Below, piece by piece: positions 11,231-22,328 of a DNA stretch of 64,000 nt. A program made the position numbers and the translations under genes. This stretch comes from Peromyscus leucopus (Eukaryota; Chordata; Mammalia; Rodentia; Cricetidae), in NCBI RefSeq assembly GCF_004664715.2, contig NC_051071.1, positions 89,943,436-90,007,435 of the forward strand, read 5' to 3'. A model generated the notes under the pieces. The model did not search any database. It was not told the origin of the DNA and saw only the letters and a program-made list of their open reading frames with translations. Position 1 is the first letter of the stretch. Every line of letters starts with the position of its first letter.

Positions 11231-11282
11231 CTTATATAAGACCACAAGATCACATACTGCAGCAGGACTGGAATTGAAAGTA
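11231..11282 (-). promoter_or_regulatory. Candidate interferon-responsive GBP promoter (ISRE-like plus TATA)
   Basis: Minus-strand TACTTTCAATTCCAG (11282-11268) matches 12 of 15 positions of the human GBP1 ISRE as I recall it. It is followed 28 bases downstream by the TATA-like palindrome CTTATATAAG (11240-11231) and then by the donor at 11179. This order (ISRE, TATA, short exon, donor) is what an interferon-inducible GBP promoter should look like. It is inferred, and the second TTTC half of the ISRE is imperfect. Confidence 0.42.
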
Positions 11283-11670
11283 AAGTTACCCAAGAGATTG
11301 CGAACGGTGAACGGTGGCGATTCTACAACCTTCTACAGGGGTGAACAAGGAAGGCATGAACAGCAGTAACTCCAGGTCTCAACTCCAGAAACGCGGTCCC
11401 ACCAACACCTGTCTCTTCCCATCATGCAAGAGTTCTGAGGACTCTTCCACATACGTCCCCCCATCTGGCTAGAGTTTCCTAGACACACAAGACAACAGAA
11501 ACCCATGCACAAACACAAGCAGAATTATGTGGCTCAACACTGTAGTAAGATTTTTTTCCTTAGTGGAAATGCCTGAATGTTTTATTTGTGAAGAGCTTTG
11601 AGTATTTTGAATATGTATTTTCTAATACAGAGGGAGTTTATTAAGAAACCATTTTTAAATAAAATAATTA

Positions 11671-11765
11671 GAGCTGGGAGTGTCAGCACACACCTCTAAT
11701 CCCAACACTCTGGAGGTAGATAGAGGCAGGAAGACAGCCAGAGCTACAGAATAACCCCTGTCTCG
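11671..11765 (+). repeat. B1 SINE, truncated
   Basis: GAGCTGGGAGTGTCAGCACA, ACCTCTAATCCCAACACTC and CCCCTGTCTC remain, with internal deletion. An old copy upstream of the GBP promoter candidate. Confidence 0.7.
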
Positions 11766-12681
11766 TATTTCTCCAGAACCCTATAGTCCTCTGGGCTGAG
11801 AACTGCCTCAGGGGCCTTTAAATGTCTCTTGCTTACAGGCTGGACTAGTGAAGATGGTCATGCTGCACAGCTTGGAGAGAAGCCTGATCAAGAAGAGGAG
11901 AGATACTGGGCAGAGTTGATCCTGGAACCCACCATCAACTCGACTGTTTCCACACAGCACATGGAGGACAGGGACGAGAAGCTGTGATGAGTGACGTGGT
12001 ATGAGCAATAGCGGGGGCCTGGGAAACAGATCTGGATATCTTCTGATAAGGACAGATGCTCAGTCATTCTGAGTGTAGGGCTCTAGGTGACCAGTATGCC
12101 CCAAAGCCACACTGGGAGTGAGCCCTACTTCCTACAAGATTTATTAATCACCATAACTTCCTCAGTATGCAAAGAGTGTGTGCCTGTTTAGAAGGACACA
12201 TTTATTCTGAGGTGATATGGGTTGAAATATTTAAGAGTGAGGCATCATGACATCTTAAATTTCTTTTTAAACAATTCATTAAAGAAAGAATATAGAAAGT
12301 GTCAGGTCCAAAAAATACAAATGGCTATGGTGTCTACTAGCATACCAAAGTGTCTGCTGGCCTCCAGGCTCATTTAGTATCTGTGGATCTTCTCAGCTCT
12401 TCTCACCTCGCCCCTTCCTAAACTTCTCCAGCTCATGGCTTCCCTTCCCCCAGCTTCTCATTTCTACCTACCATTTTGGCAGCCTCCCCACTTTGTCTTC
12501 CTCTCCATCTCCCCTCTCTCTCTCCTCTCACGGCCTGTTTCACTCTGCTGGCCATGTTCAGTGTAGTACTTTTTTCCTTGCTCTGCACTCTTCCAGATGT
12601 TACTGGCTGTACTCTGCCTCCTATCTGCAATAAAAACCTTTCCCTCAACTGTACCTTGGAGCAGTTAGAAAGTAAGCATTC
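11766..12681. other. No recognised gene
   Basis: Intergenic sequence with only short ORFs. No splice-bounded coding signal or repeat was recognised before the microsatellite. Confidence 0.5.
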
Positions 12682-12723
<42 letters not shown>

Positions 12724-12782
12724 TGTGTGTGTGTATATTTATATATATACATATATAATGTGTATAAATATACACATGTGTA
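12682..12782. repeat. (AC)n(GT)n(AT)n compound microsatellite, inverted
   Basis: About 20 AC units run directly into about 8 GT units at 12721, then AT-rich TATA/CATA repeats. AC followed by GT is self-complementary and can fold into a hairpin. Confidence 0.95.
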
Positions 12783-12950
12783 TTAAAGGTAAATGAGTGA
12801 TTATTTTATTTTTCTACTTTCTGTATGTTGCAAGAGCTTATGTTTAAGATGTTGAGAGGAGTAAAAGAACTCAAGTGCACAAAGACCTTTCATATAATGA
12901 TAAAAATAGAAATTTCCTAAATTTAGGAATTTCCTAAAATTTGGAAAATG

Positions 12951-13120
12951 GTTAGGTCTGGTGGTACTTTCCTTTAATCCCATTCATTGCCTTTAATGCC
13001 TTAAAATATTTGGGATGCAGATGCAGGCTGATTTTGTGAGTTCAAGGTCAGCCTGGTCTACATGTGAGATCCAGACCAGACATGGTTATATGGTGAAACT
13101 CTATCTAAAAAAAAAAAAAA
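12951..13120 (+). repeat. B1 SINE, diverged with internal duplication
   Basis: Starts GTTAGGTCTGGTGGTAC and ends in an A-run near 13107-13120. The B1 phrase CCTTTAAT occurs twice (near 12971 and 12990), indicating an internal duplication or insertion, before GTTCAAGGTCAGCCTGGTC. Confidence 0.8.
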
Positions 13121-13221
13121 GAATAAATAAAGGAAAAGAAAAAAGGGAAATGGTATTGGCTGCTGGTGCAGGGAGAGTCAGTTTTCTTCAGTGGTATCAT
13201 GGTAGTTGGATGGCTCCCTAC

Positions 13222-13345
13222 ACCCATGTGTTGTGTGATAGTTTGATTGTGTTCTGATAAATAAAGCTTGCTTGGAGTCAGAAGGCAGAGTCAGCCACTA
13301 GTTGACCAAAATTAACTATAGAGACTTGGAGGACTGTAGACAGAG
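13222..13345 (+). repeat. Probable LTR fragment
   Basis: TGTTCTGATAAATAAAGCTTGCTTGGAG-type text (13249-13275) resembles a rodent LTR segment with an AATAAA signal. Both ends are missing and it abuts an L1 3' end. Assignment is tentative. Confidence 0.35.
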
Positions 13346-13374
13346 AGGAGACAGGAACCCAGATTCAGAAGGAT

Positions 13375-13992
13375 AAACATGGTATGTACTCACTCATAAA
13401 TGGATACTAGATGAAAAGCAAAGGATAACCAGACTATAACCCACAGCTCCAGAGAAGCTAGCTAACAAGGAGGACCCTAAGAAGGAGGCATTGATCACCC
13501 AGTGAAGGAGAAATAGATAAGATCTACATGAGCAAACTGGGGATGAGGGAGGGTAATGGAAGGCAAGGGATGTGGGATGAGAACATAAGAGAATGGGAGG
13601 TTTGAGCTGGAACTGGGACAGAATGGGAGAGAAAGGAAAGAGATACCATGATAAATGGAGATATCATGGGAATAGGAAGAAACAAGGTACTAGGGAAGTT
13701 CCCAGGAATCCACAGCATAGTCCCACCTCAGACTACCAGCAATAGTTGAGAAAGTGCCTGAACTGACCTATTGCAGTAATCAGATTAATGAATACCCTAA
13801 CTGTCATCATAGAGCCTTCATCCTCTAACTGATGGAAGCAGATGCAGAGATCCACAGCCTGACACCAGGCTGAGCTCCAGGAGTCCAATTGATGAGAGAG
13901 AGGAGGGATTCTATGAGCAAGGGACATCAAGATCATGATGGGGAAATGTACAGAGATCACCAGCCAAACCAGTGGAAACTCATGAACTGTAG
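13375..13992 (+). repeat. L1 (LINE-1) 3' UTR
   Basis: Begins with ACATGGTATGTACTCACTC and continues through CAGACTACCAGCAATAG, TGTCATCATAGAGCCTTC and AAGATCATGATGGGGAAA, the rodent L1 3' end also seen at 1714-2310. It stops near 13992 and is followed at once by retroviral protease-region sequence, so it was probably cut by the ERV or by recombination. Confidence 0.75.
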
Positions 13993-14308
13993 ACATAAAA
14001 ACAAAATTTCAAGAGAAATTTTAAAGCAAATATTTTGGCAAACTTCTTCAAATGATCTAAGACCAAAGTTAAAAATACAAATGAATAACATTGTAATTGA
14101 GGGTCTAGTAGGCACAGGGGCAGATGTAACAATAATTGCTATTGTATTCAAATTGGCCTCTTCAGAAGGTAAATGTTCAAGTTTTAGGGATTGGAACTTT
14201 ATCTCAGATAAAACAAAGTTTAAGATGGGTTGAATATATAAGGCCAGAAGGACAGAGAGGAAAATTAAAGCCATATGTGGCTAATATAGCAATGAATTTA
14301 TGGGGATG

Positions 14309-14819
14309 TGTTGCTGGAGGGCTTCTCTCCAGGTTCCCCAAGCCCCCGCAGTCCCACAATCCACTTATAAAATAATCACTCAGACGCTTATATCACTTAT
14401 AAACTGTATGGCCGTGGCAGGCTTCTTACTAACTGTCCTTATAGCTTAAATTAATCCATTTCCATAAATCTATGCCTTGCCACGTGGCTGGTGGCTTACC
14501 GGCATCTTCACATGCTGCTGGTCATGGCGGCGGCTGCAGTGTCTCTCCGCCACAACCTTCTGCTTTCCTGTTCTTTTATATCTCCTCTCTGTTAGTCCCG
14601 CCTATACATCCTGCCTAGCCACGACCAATCAGGTTTTATTTATTGACCAATCAGAGCAACTTGACATACAGACCATCCCCCAGCACAGCCAAGTGCAGAC
14701 CATCTCAGACACCTGCACTCAGGCCCATGGTCCTAATCATCCTCTATGCGGACCTGCTGGGTAAAGCCACGAGGAACCCAAGAAGGGCTCCCACAGGACA
14801 TACAGAACATCCCACAGCA
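14309..14819 (-). repeat. Solo LTR (family A) inside the ERV protease region
   Basis: A 511-bp LTR, TGTTGCTGGAGGG to CCCACAGCA on the plus strand, with a perfect 6-bp duplication GGGATG at 14303-14308 and 14820-14825. On minus it starts TGCTGTGGGATGTTCTG like 37239. It carries extra sequence near its 5' end relative to the 343-400 bp copies. It interrupts the older ERV, so it inserted later. Confidence 0.93.
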
Positions 14820-17275
14820 GGGATGTGATTTTGTTACAACAATAGAATACCCAGATTAACATTCCTCCAATCAGAAACAAACCATAAGCTAACATATGTT
14901 TTTGGGGAAAATATTAAAAGATATTATAAAGAACAGTCACTGACCATTCCGGTTGCATAAAAACAGGGCACAGTGGCTGCTGATCTTTCAAAGGTACCAA
15001 CAACCCTACCTTTAAAATGGTTAAATGATAAACCTGTCTGGATGGAACAATGGCCTTTGACATCAGAGGAATTACAGGCCTTAGAACAGCTGGTACAGGA
15101 GTAGCTAAATGTTGAACATATTGAAGAATTGACTAGTCCTTGGAATTCTCCTATATTTGTCATTAAAAAGAAATCTGGAAAATGGAGAGTGTTAACAGAT
15201 TTGAAAGCCATAAATAAAGTAATTCAGTTGATGGGCTCTCTACAGCCTGGAATTCTCCTGCCTTTTCTATGACCTAAAGGATGATCTATTACAGTGGTTT
15301 ATTTAAAAGACTATTTTTTCACAATACCTTTACAAGAACAGGATAGAGAAAAAATTGCCTTCATGGTGCCTGCTTATAATAATTCTCAGCCCATTAAAAG
15401 ATATCAGTAGGAAGTTCTCCCACAAGGGATGTTAAACAGTCCCACAATATGCCAATATTTTATACAACTGTTATTGGAAATAATTCATAAAGTTTCCTCA
15501 ATCTATAATTTACCATTATATGGATGATATCTTACTAGCTGATTCAAATGTAGATACCTTAGAGAAAATGTTTGAAGAAGTAAAGAAATTTTTGCCTTGT
15601 TGGGGATTGCAAATTGCTCCTGAAAAAATACAAAGAGGAGATTCTATTAATTACCTGGGATATAAAATAGGTTTACAAAAAAGTTGACGCCAAAAGGTAC
15701 AGGAGAAACTGATTGTGAACTTGTAATGACTTTCAAAAATTGCTGGGAGACATTAACTGGCTATGGGCCACAACTGGATTAACATTTCAAGAATTAAGTA
15801 ATTTATTTCAAACATTAAAAGTTGACAAGGACTTAAATAGTCCAAGAAAATTATTAGCAGAGGCTGAGAGAAAATTGGCTTTGGTAGGATGCACATGTGT
15901 ATCATTTTGATCAAGAACTTGATTTATTCTGGTTATTTTACCTTCTACACATTCCCCTACAGGAGTTCTAATGCAGAGAGAAGATAATATCTTAGAATGG
16001 ATATTTTTACCACACAAATAGAGTAAAAAAATTAAAGGCCTATGTAGAAAAGGTTTCTGAATTGATTCTGAAAGGAAAATTAAGACTTCATAGACTTCAT
16101 CAGTTAGCAGGAATAGACCCAGCAGAAATTGAGGTACCTTTTACTAATGCTGAAATTTCCTCCTTATGGGCATAAAATGAATATTGGCAAAGAGATTGCA
16201 CTAATTTTTGGGAGAGATTAGCAACAAGTATCCCAAAAGCAAGAGAATTCATTTTATAAAGAGAACTAACTGAATCCTTCCTCACACTGTGTGGGGAACA
16301 CCAATTTCTGGAGGCTCTACATTATATACTGATGCAAACAAATCACATAGGCAGGTTATAAGTCAGGAAATTTAAGTAAAGTGGCTCAAAGCCCTTATGG
16401 TTCTTTTCAAAAGTGAGAATTACATGCTATTCTCACGGTATTATTAGATTTGCCAGAACCTCTTAATATAGTTACTGACTCTCAATATGCAGAAAGAGTT
16501 GTTTTACACATTGAAACTGCTGAATTTATTCCAGATGATTCAGAATTGACTTTGTTATTTATTCAGTTACAAGAAATAATCAGAAATAGATATCATTCCT
16601 TATATATAACACATATCAGATCCCATACAGGTCTATCAGGCCCTCTAGCACAAGGTAATGATGAAATTGATCAACTATTGGTAGAGAATGTGCTAGAAAC
16701 CTCAGAATTTCATAAGAAACATCATGTTAAGCAAGGGTCTGAAAAAAAGATTTTCCATCACTTGGAAACAAGTCAAGGAAATTATAATTAAATATTCTAC
16801 TTGTTCTTTGTATAACCAAACTCCACTACCTATAGGAAGTAACCAAAAGGGTACTCAAAGAAATGAAATTTGGCAAATGAATGTGTTTCATTTTGCAGGG
16901 TTTGGAAAATTATACACCATACCATAGATACATATTCAGGATTTCAATAGGCAACTGCTTTGAGTTCTGAAAAGGCTGATTCTGTAATTACATATCTATT
17001 AGAAGTTATAGTTACTATGGGATACTTGTACAAATTAAGACTAACAATGCTCCAGCATATGTCTCTTAGTAAAATGAACCAGGTTTTTTTTGCATATTAC
17101 AGCATAAAGCATATTACAGGTATACCACACAATCCTACAGGGCAAGCAGTTATAGAAAGATCTAATTGAACTCTAAAAGATATGCTAAATAAGCAGAAAG
17201 GGGTAACTAAGACCCCCAGAGACAGATTACACAATGCTTTATTAACTTTAAATTCTCTAAATGCTAATGAGAAAG

Positions 17276-17618
17276 TGCTGTGGATATTGTTCTATATAAA
17301 TAAAACACTGATGGCCAATGACCAGGCAGGAGGTAGGTGGGACAAGGAGAGAGGAGAATTCTGGGAAGCGGAAGACTGAGGGGGAGACACTGCAGCCACC
17401 GCCAGGAGAAGAGCATGTAGAGACTCTGGTAAGCCACCAGCCACGTGGCAAGGTATAGATTTATAGAAATGGGTTAATTTAAGATAGAAGAACAGTTGGC
17501 AAGAAGCCTGCCACGGCCATACAGTTTATAAGTGATATAAGCGTCTGAGTGATTATTTTATAAGTGGATTGTGGGACTGCGGGGCTTGGGGAACCTGGAG
17601 AGAAGCCCTCCAGCTACA
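17276..17618 (+). repeat. Solo LTR (family A) inside the ERV integrase region
   Basis: A 343-bp LTR, TGCTGTGGATATTG to CTCCAGCTACA, with a perfect 6-bp duplication AGAAAG at 17270-17275 and 17619-17624. It is opposite in orientation to the copy at 14309-14819 in the same ERV, giving two inverted related LTRs about 2.5 kb apart. Confidence 0.94.
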
Positions 17619-18332
17619 AGAAAGGAACGACAGCTGCAGAGAGACATTGGATAATAGAAAAAAGTGCTGAATTAAATCAGCCTGTATACTTTAAAGATGT
17701 GTTGACCTCAGAATGGAAACCAGGATATGTGTTATATTGAGGAAGAGGTTTTGCTTTTGTTTCCACAGGAAGAGAAAAGCTATGAATATCATCAAAATTG
17801 TTAGAGATTAGATTCAAACAAGAGAGACCTCTTGGTTAGGAGAGGCGGTAGTTCATCAACCAGTATGGCCATTCAATATAAACTAACTTATAAGACTAAC
17901 AAATGCTTTTCATTTGATCAGATATAACCTGCCAAAAAGGAAACTCTACAAAGTTAGGGTTGGGGCAGGGTTTTGTTTTGTCTTTCCAGGAGAATGAAGG
18001 CATTCAGCTAAGGAATCTGAAGACCACTGAGCAAATGAGACAGGTTAAGAAAAAGGACAAATCATCCAGAAAATAATGTACCAAGAAAAAGAGTAAATTG
18101 GTCTATTAGAATATCACATTTCCAACAGGATAAAATTTCATAAATCTCCCCAAATGTTTGTTTCTGCTGTTTTCTACAGACACATAATGCAAATGGTATT
18201 TTTGTAGTCACAGTTCAATTCAAAATTAAAGCTGGCTTTGGAGTTGGAGGGTGGCTCTCTCTTTCTCTAAACCCAAGCATGCTTGCTAAAGGAAAATCCA
18301 AAATCTCTGTCTCATGTCAAAAGAGCCACCTG

Positions 18333-18481
18333 GCCAGGCAGTGGTGGTGCATGCCTTTAAACCCAGCACTCGGGAGGCAGAGGCAGGTAGATCTCTGTGA
18401 GTTTGAGGCCAGCCTGGTCTACAGAGTGAGTTCCAGGAAAGGCACAAAGCTACACAGAGAAACTTTGTCTTGGGAAAAAAA
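18333..18481 (+). repeat. B1 SINE
   Basis: GCCAGGCAGTGGTGGTGCATGCC start, full body and A-tail. Flanks AAGAGCCACCTG (18321-18332) and AAAAGTCACCTG (18482-18493) form a slightly decayed target duplication. Confidence 0.9.
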
Positions 18482-18835
18482 AAAAGTCACCTGATATGGG
18501 ACAGAAAAAAAAAAATTAAGGGACTATTCTATTTCCACTAATCTCATAATTCTTTGGTTTTATTTTGGCTCTTTAAAACTTAAGGTATAAATATATCTCA
18601 AAATTTATAAAAGTAACATATATACATATTTTAAACTTTTTGTCATGTTATTAATTGTCATATAAAGTACTAATTTTAGAAAAAGGCTTCATCTAGCTCC
18701 ATGTACATGATTTCAGGTTTGAGTCTCTCTCAAATAACTAGGAATTAAGTTTTTGTACTCTGGATATATATAACAAATTATGGTCCTTTAACCTCTTCAA
18801 GATCTGCTTCATATGACATTTAAAATGTTTAAGTT

Positions 18836-19026
18836 GGGGCTGGAGAGATGGCTCAGAGGTTAAGAGCACTGACTGCTCTTCCAGGGGTCCTGAGTTCAAT
18901 TCCCAGTACCCACATGGTGGCTCACAACCATCTGTAATGAGATCTGGTGCCCTCTTCTGGCCTGCAGGTGTATATGCAGGCAGAACATTGTATACATAAT
19001 AAATAAATCTTTTTTAAAAATAAAAT
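18836..19026 (+). repeat. B2 SINE, full length
   Basis: tRNA-derived B2 starting GGGGCTGGAGAGATGGCTC with A and B boxes (GAGTTCAATTCCCAG) and an AATAAATAAATC tail. A perfect 14-bp target duplication AAAATGTTTAAGTT lies at 18822-18835 and 19027-19040. It includes TGGTGCCCTCTTCTGG (18945-18960), the CTCF-like motif that B2 elements are known to carry. Confidence 0.95.
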
Positions 19027-19040
19027 AAAATGTTTAAGTT

Positions 19041-20042
19041 TTCTGCAGTGAACCATGACCATGCCTAACAGTGACCTTTGAAGTTTCCAAAAGGAAGATG
19101 GGGCCCCGAAGTGACAATTTCATCTGGATTGTAGTAATGTCACTAAGATGGCAAACACCATCCAAAGATTGGCTGTGGACTACAAACTGCTCAGGATAAT
19201 TTCAAGATGGCTGACTCAGATGATCCAGCCTCACAGAGTACTCTAGCCAAGACGTGACATAAGCCCTGCACTTTCCCATCCCACAGAGACTGGACAACAA
19301 ATGGCACATCTAGCTCTCCCAGGTCTGGACAATTAACCCGTTTTGTTCAATTGCTCCATTTGAATGAGCATCTGCCGTTTATGAGCAGAGAGCCACGAGA
19401 GGGGCACACGGTTTTCTTAGAGAGTTCCAGGACTCAACAAAACTGAGACAGAGACACTGTGAGGAACCTGTGGGAATATCAACAGCAAAGCCAATTATAT
19501 TTAGATTCTTCAGCTCTTTTGTGAGACAGAATTGGATTTCCAACTATCAATGTGCCAAACTTCCAGAAGCAAAAGTTGTGAAAGCTTTTGCATGGAGAAT
19601 AAACTAACATGAAGACACAGGTTCAAAGGAAGGGATTCAGGGATGGGAAGCCAAAGCTGGCAGAAGAAGAGTTAGCATGTGTGAGTCCACTGAGCTCTGC
19701 CTACCGCTCAGGGAACAAAGTCGATCTGAGAAAATGACACACTGTGTGAATCCAGCTTTGTGGCATTCTGGAAATGGTGAAATTTTGGCAGCAGTAAGAA
19801 CATAATGGTTCAGATGATGGGAAATTGAGGGAATTTTTAGGGCTGTGAAGACATTTTGTACGATTCTGCTGTGTAAATGTCAACCAAGAGTGACTCCTAA
19901 TGTAAACCTTGGGCCATGAGTAATCATGATGTGTCCATGAAGTTTATCAAGTGTGTCATGTGACCACGCTAGTGACAGGATGCACAGTGAAGAGGTTATA
20001 TTTAGGTGGGACACTGTATTTGGGGTTGCTCAGTACTTTGTG

Positions 20043-20044
<2 letters not shown>
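19041..20044. other. No recognised gene
   Basis: Unique-looking intergenic sequence with short ORFs only. No splice-bounded exon or repeat was recognised. Confidence 0.5.

Positions 20045-20082
<38 letters not shown>
20045..20082. repeat. (TG)n microsatellite
   Basis: An uninterrupted TG run of about 18 units. Confidence 0.97.
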
Positions 20083-20083
<1 letters not shown>

Positions 20084-20324
20084 CTGTTATAAGAAATAAA
20101 AAGTATCTCACAACCTAGATCATCTGCTAATTGTTTGTGGAATGCCAAAGCAAAGGAGATGTTCTCTCCTAATCTAGCAGGCTCTGGAGCCTTGATATCC
20201 AAAGGCAGATCTCCTCCACGTTCTCTTCAATGTGGCCATGCCATTCACCTTCAAAGTACTGCCTCCCTTTTCCTCTGTCCTTCAGCCTGGGCATATCTCT
20301 CCTCCAAATTCCACTCCCCTGTAT

Positions 20325-20446
20325 TTTATTTGTTTGTTTGTTTGTTTGTTTGTTTTGATTTTTTTTCAAGACAGCGTTTCTCTGTGTAGTTTTGGTGCCT
20401 GTCCTGGATCTCGCTCTGTAGACCAGGTTGGCCTGGAACTCACAGT
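20325..20446 (-). repeat. B1 SINE, 5'-truncated
   Basis: A reverse-oriented (TTTG)n and T-rich tail, then GACAGCGTTTCTCTGTGTAG and AGACCAGGTTGGCCTGG. It stops before the usual B1 5' end. The flanks TCCACTCCCCTGTATT and TCCATTCCCCTTTATA look like a decayed duplication. Confidence 0.85.
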
Positions 20447-20535
20447 CCATTCCCCTTTATAATGTAATTCTGTGGAATCATTCCTGGTAACAACTACTTT
20501 GTCCAATAAACTGATCTAAGGTTTTTATGTTTGTG

Positions 20536-20536
<1 letters not shown>

Positions 20537-20579
<43 letters not shown>
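20537..20579. repeat. (TG)n microsatellite
   Basis: An uninterrupted TG run of about 21 units. Confidence 0.97.
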
Positions 20580-20580
<1 letters not shown>

Positions 20581-20722
20581 GTACTCTCCTCTGATTTTTA
20601 ATCTTAATAATAACTACTAGTTAAAACTCTTTTTTTCTCAATGAATGTCATAGGCCCAATCTCTCGGCCTGAGGGGCCTCACAGCAAAGCAGATGACGAA
20701 GCTGCTCCTGTCATTAGCTCGT

Positions 20723-21231
20723 TGTAGAACATTGTTTTAAGGTGTGTTACATTTGTCTGTGCTGTGTAACATTTGTTTAATGAAGCAAAGATGTGTTGCA
20801 TTCTTTTACATTGCACTTGTCTAACTCTGGAAAGCTGTGTTACTTTGCCTGTCTAAAATACCTGATGGTCTAATAAAGAGCGGAACAGTCAATAGCTAGG
20901 CAGGAGAGGGACAGGCAGGCCTGCCAGGCAGACAAAATAATTAGGAAAAAAATCTAGTGGAGGAGAGGAGGGAGCAGGAAAAGGAGAAGGAGAGGAGGAT
21001 GCCAGGGGCCAGCCACCCAGCCAGCCACAGAGCAAGGAAAGAAAGATATATAGAATAGAGAAAGGTAAAAGCCTGGAGGCAAAAGGTAGATGAGATAATT
21101 TAAGTAAAGAAAAGTTGCATGGAAACAAGCCAAGCCAAGGTCAGGCATTCATAAGTAAGAATAAGTCTCTGTGTGTTTATGTGGGAGGTGGGTGTTGGGC
21201 CTCCAAAAATTTAAGAAGAAAATCACGTACA
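20723..21231 (+). repeat. Solo LTR (family B)
   Basis: Starts TGTAGAACATTG and shares with 4560-5553 the segments GTTACTTTGCCTGTCTAAAA, GGTCTAATAAAGAGC and CATAAGTAAGAATAAG. This copy lacks the nested family C LTR. Purine-rich expansions (GGAGAAGGAGAGGAGG) lie in the middle. Target duplication is not clear, so the ends are approximate. Confidence 0.75.
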
Positions 21232-21607
21232 TTAGCCTGCTGATAGTATCCCATCCCTGAACATGTTATGCATTTGCTATGTGTTGTGCAATGTGATAAA
21301 CAATAAAGAACAAAGAGGCAGGACCTTATCGCCACCTTTCCAGAAGTCCAAGGGAGACTGGAGAGGCTCTCACTCTGTAAAGTGTTTGCCACACAAGCAG
21401 GAGGGACTGAGTTCAGATCCTCAGCACCCTCAGAACAGCCAGATGTCTCTTCCTCCATTCCTCTCCAGCTTATTTTTGAGACTGGCTCTTCCATTGACCC
21501 TGGGGCTCACCGGTTGGCTAGATCACCTGACCAGCAAGCTCCCGGGGTCTGTCCATCTCTGCTTCCCCCTCATTGGCATTACAGAAGCACACTGCCACAC
21601 CTGGCTT

Positions 21608-21796
21608 GGTTTTTGTTTGTTTGTTTTGTTTTTTAAGATTTAGTGTTCTGCCTGCATGTATGCCTGCAGGCCAGAAGAGGGCACCAAATCTTATTGTTAC
21701 AGATGGTTGTGAGCCACCATGTGGATGGGGGGAATTGAACTCAGGACCTCTGGAAGAGCAGCCAGTGCTCTTAACTCTGAACCATCTCTCCAGCCC
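21608..21796 (-). repeat. B2 SINE, inserted in an older SINE-like repeat
   Basis: A reverse B2 ending AACCATCTCTCCAGCCCC, with a perfect 12-bp duplication CACACCTGGCTT at 21596-21607 and 21797-21808. It carries CCAGAAGAGGGCACCA (21671-21686), a B2-borne CTCF-like motif. The surrounding 21470-21900 text (GAGACTGGCTCTTCC, CACTGAGCCATTTCCCCAG) resembles an older B4-like SINE split by this insertion. Confidence 0.92.
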
Positions 21797-21985
21797 CACA
21801 CCTGGCTTTTTATGTGTCTCTTGGGGACCCAAACGCAGTCCTCACACTTGTACAACAAATATTTGCCCACTGAGCCATTTCCCCAGACCCCAAAGTGCAC
21901 ATTTTTTAAATACGTATGGGTTTTGTTTTGTGTGTATGGAGGGGGGGTGCTGCTTCTTTGTTTGGAGGGTTCTGCCTTTTGGGTT

Positions 21986-22120
21986 GGTCTTGAGACAGGG
22001 TCTCACTATATAGCTCTGACTGGTCTAGAACTTACTATGTAGACCAGAATGGCCTTGAACTCACAGAGATCTATCTACCTCTGCCTCCCACGTGCTAGGA
22101 TTAAAAGTGTGTGCTACCAT
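21986..22120 (-). repeat. B1 SINE, diverged
   Basis: Reverse B1: TTGAGACAGGGTCTCAC, ATGGCCTTGAACTCACAGAG and CTAGGATTAAAAGTG. Confidence 0.85.
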
Positions 22121-22328
22121 AATATTTTTGTTTTGTTGAATTTAACAAGGGATAGGCTCAAATTCTAACAGTATAAAATATACTGTCTTTCCCATCTCCA
22201 GTTCTATTTCTCAAAAAGGCAACTGTAGTTAATAGTTGGTTACATAGTCTTCTAGTCATATGAGATTCATTTATGATCATGGACAAAGAACGCATGCCTA
22301 GGGCTTAAGAGACGTGGAGATTCTCCAG

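Larger units (their letters stand above)
13993..18240 (+). pseudogene. Class II (betaretrovirus/IAP-like) ERV pro-pol, decayed
   Basis: Domains appear in retroviral order: protease (about 14050-14302), reverse transcriptase (14826-15700) with YMDD at 15517-15528, RNase H (about 16310-16700, VTDSQYA and an SHTGL segment), integrase zinc-finger region (about 16700-16820), core (16860-17275, ending HNPTGQAVIERSN), and integrase C-terminus (17625-17800). It is non-functional. The protease active-site DTG reads GTG. Two integrase core Asp positions read Asn (16880-16882 and 17043-17045). Stops occur at 15408, 15685, 16948 and 17738 among others, and two solo LTRs split it. No gag, env or own flanking LTRs are seen, so it is an internal fragment. 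Confidence 0.85.
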
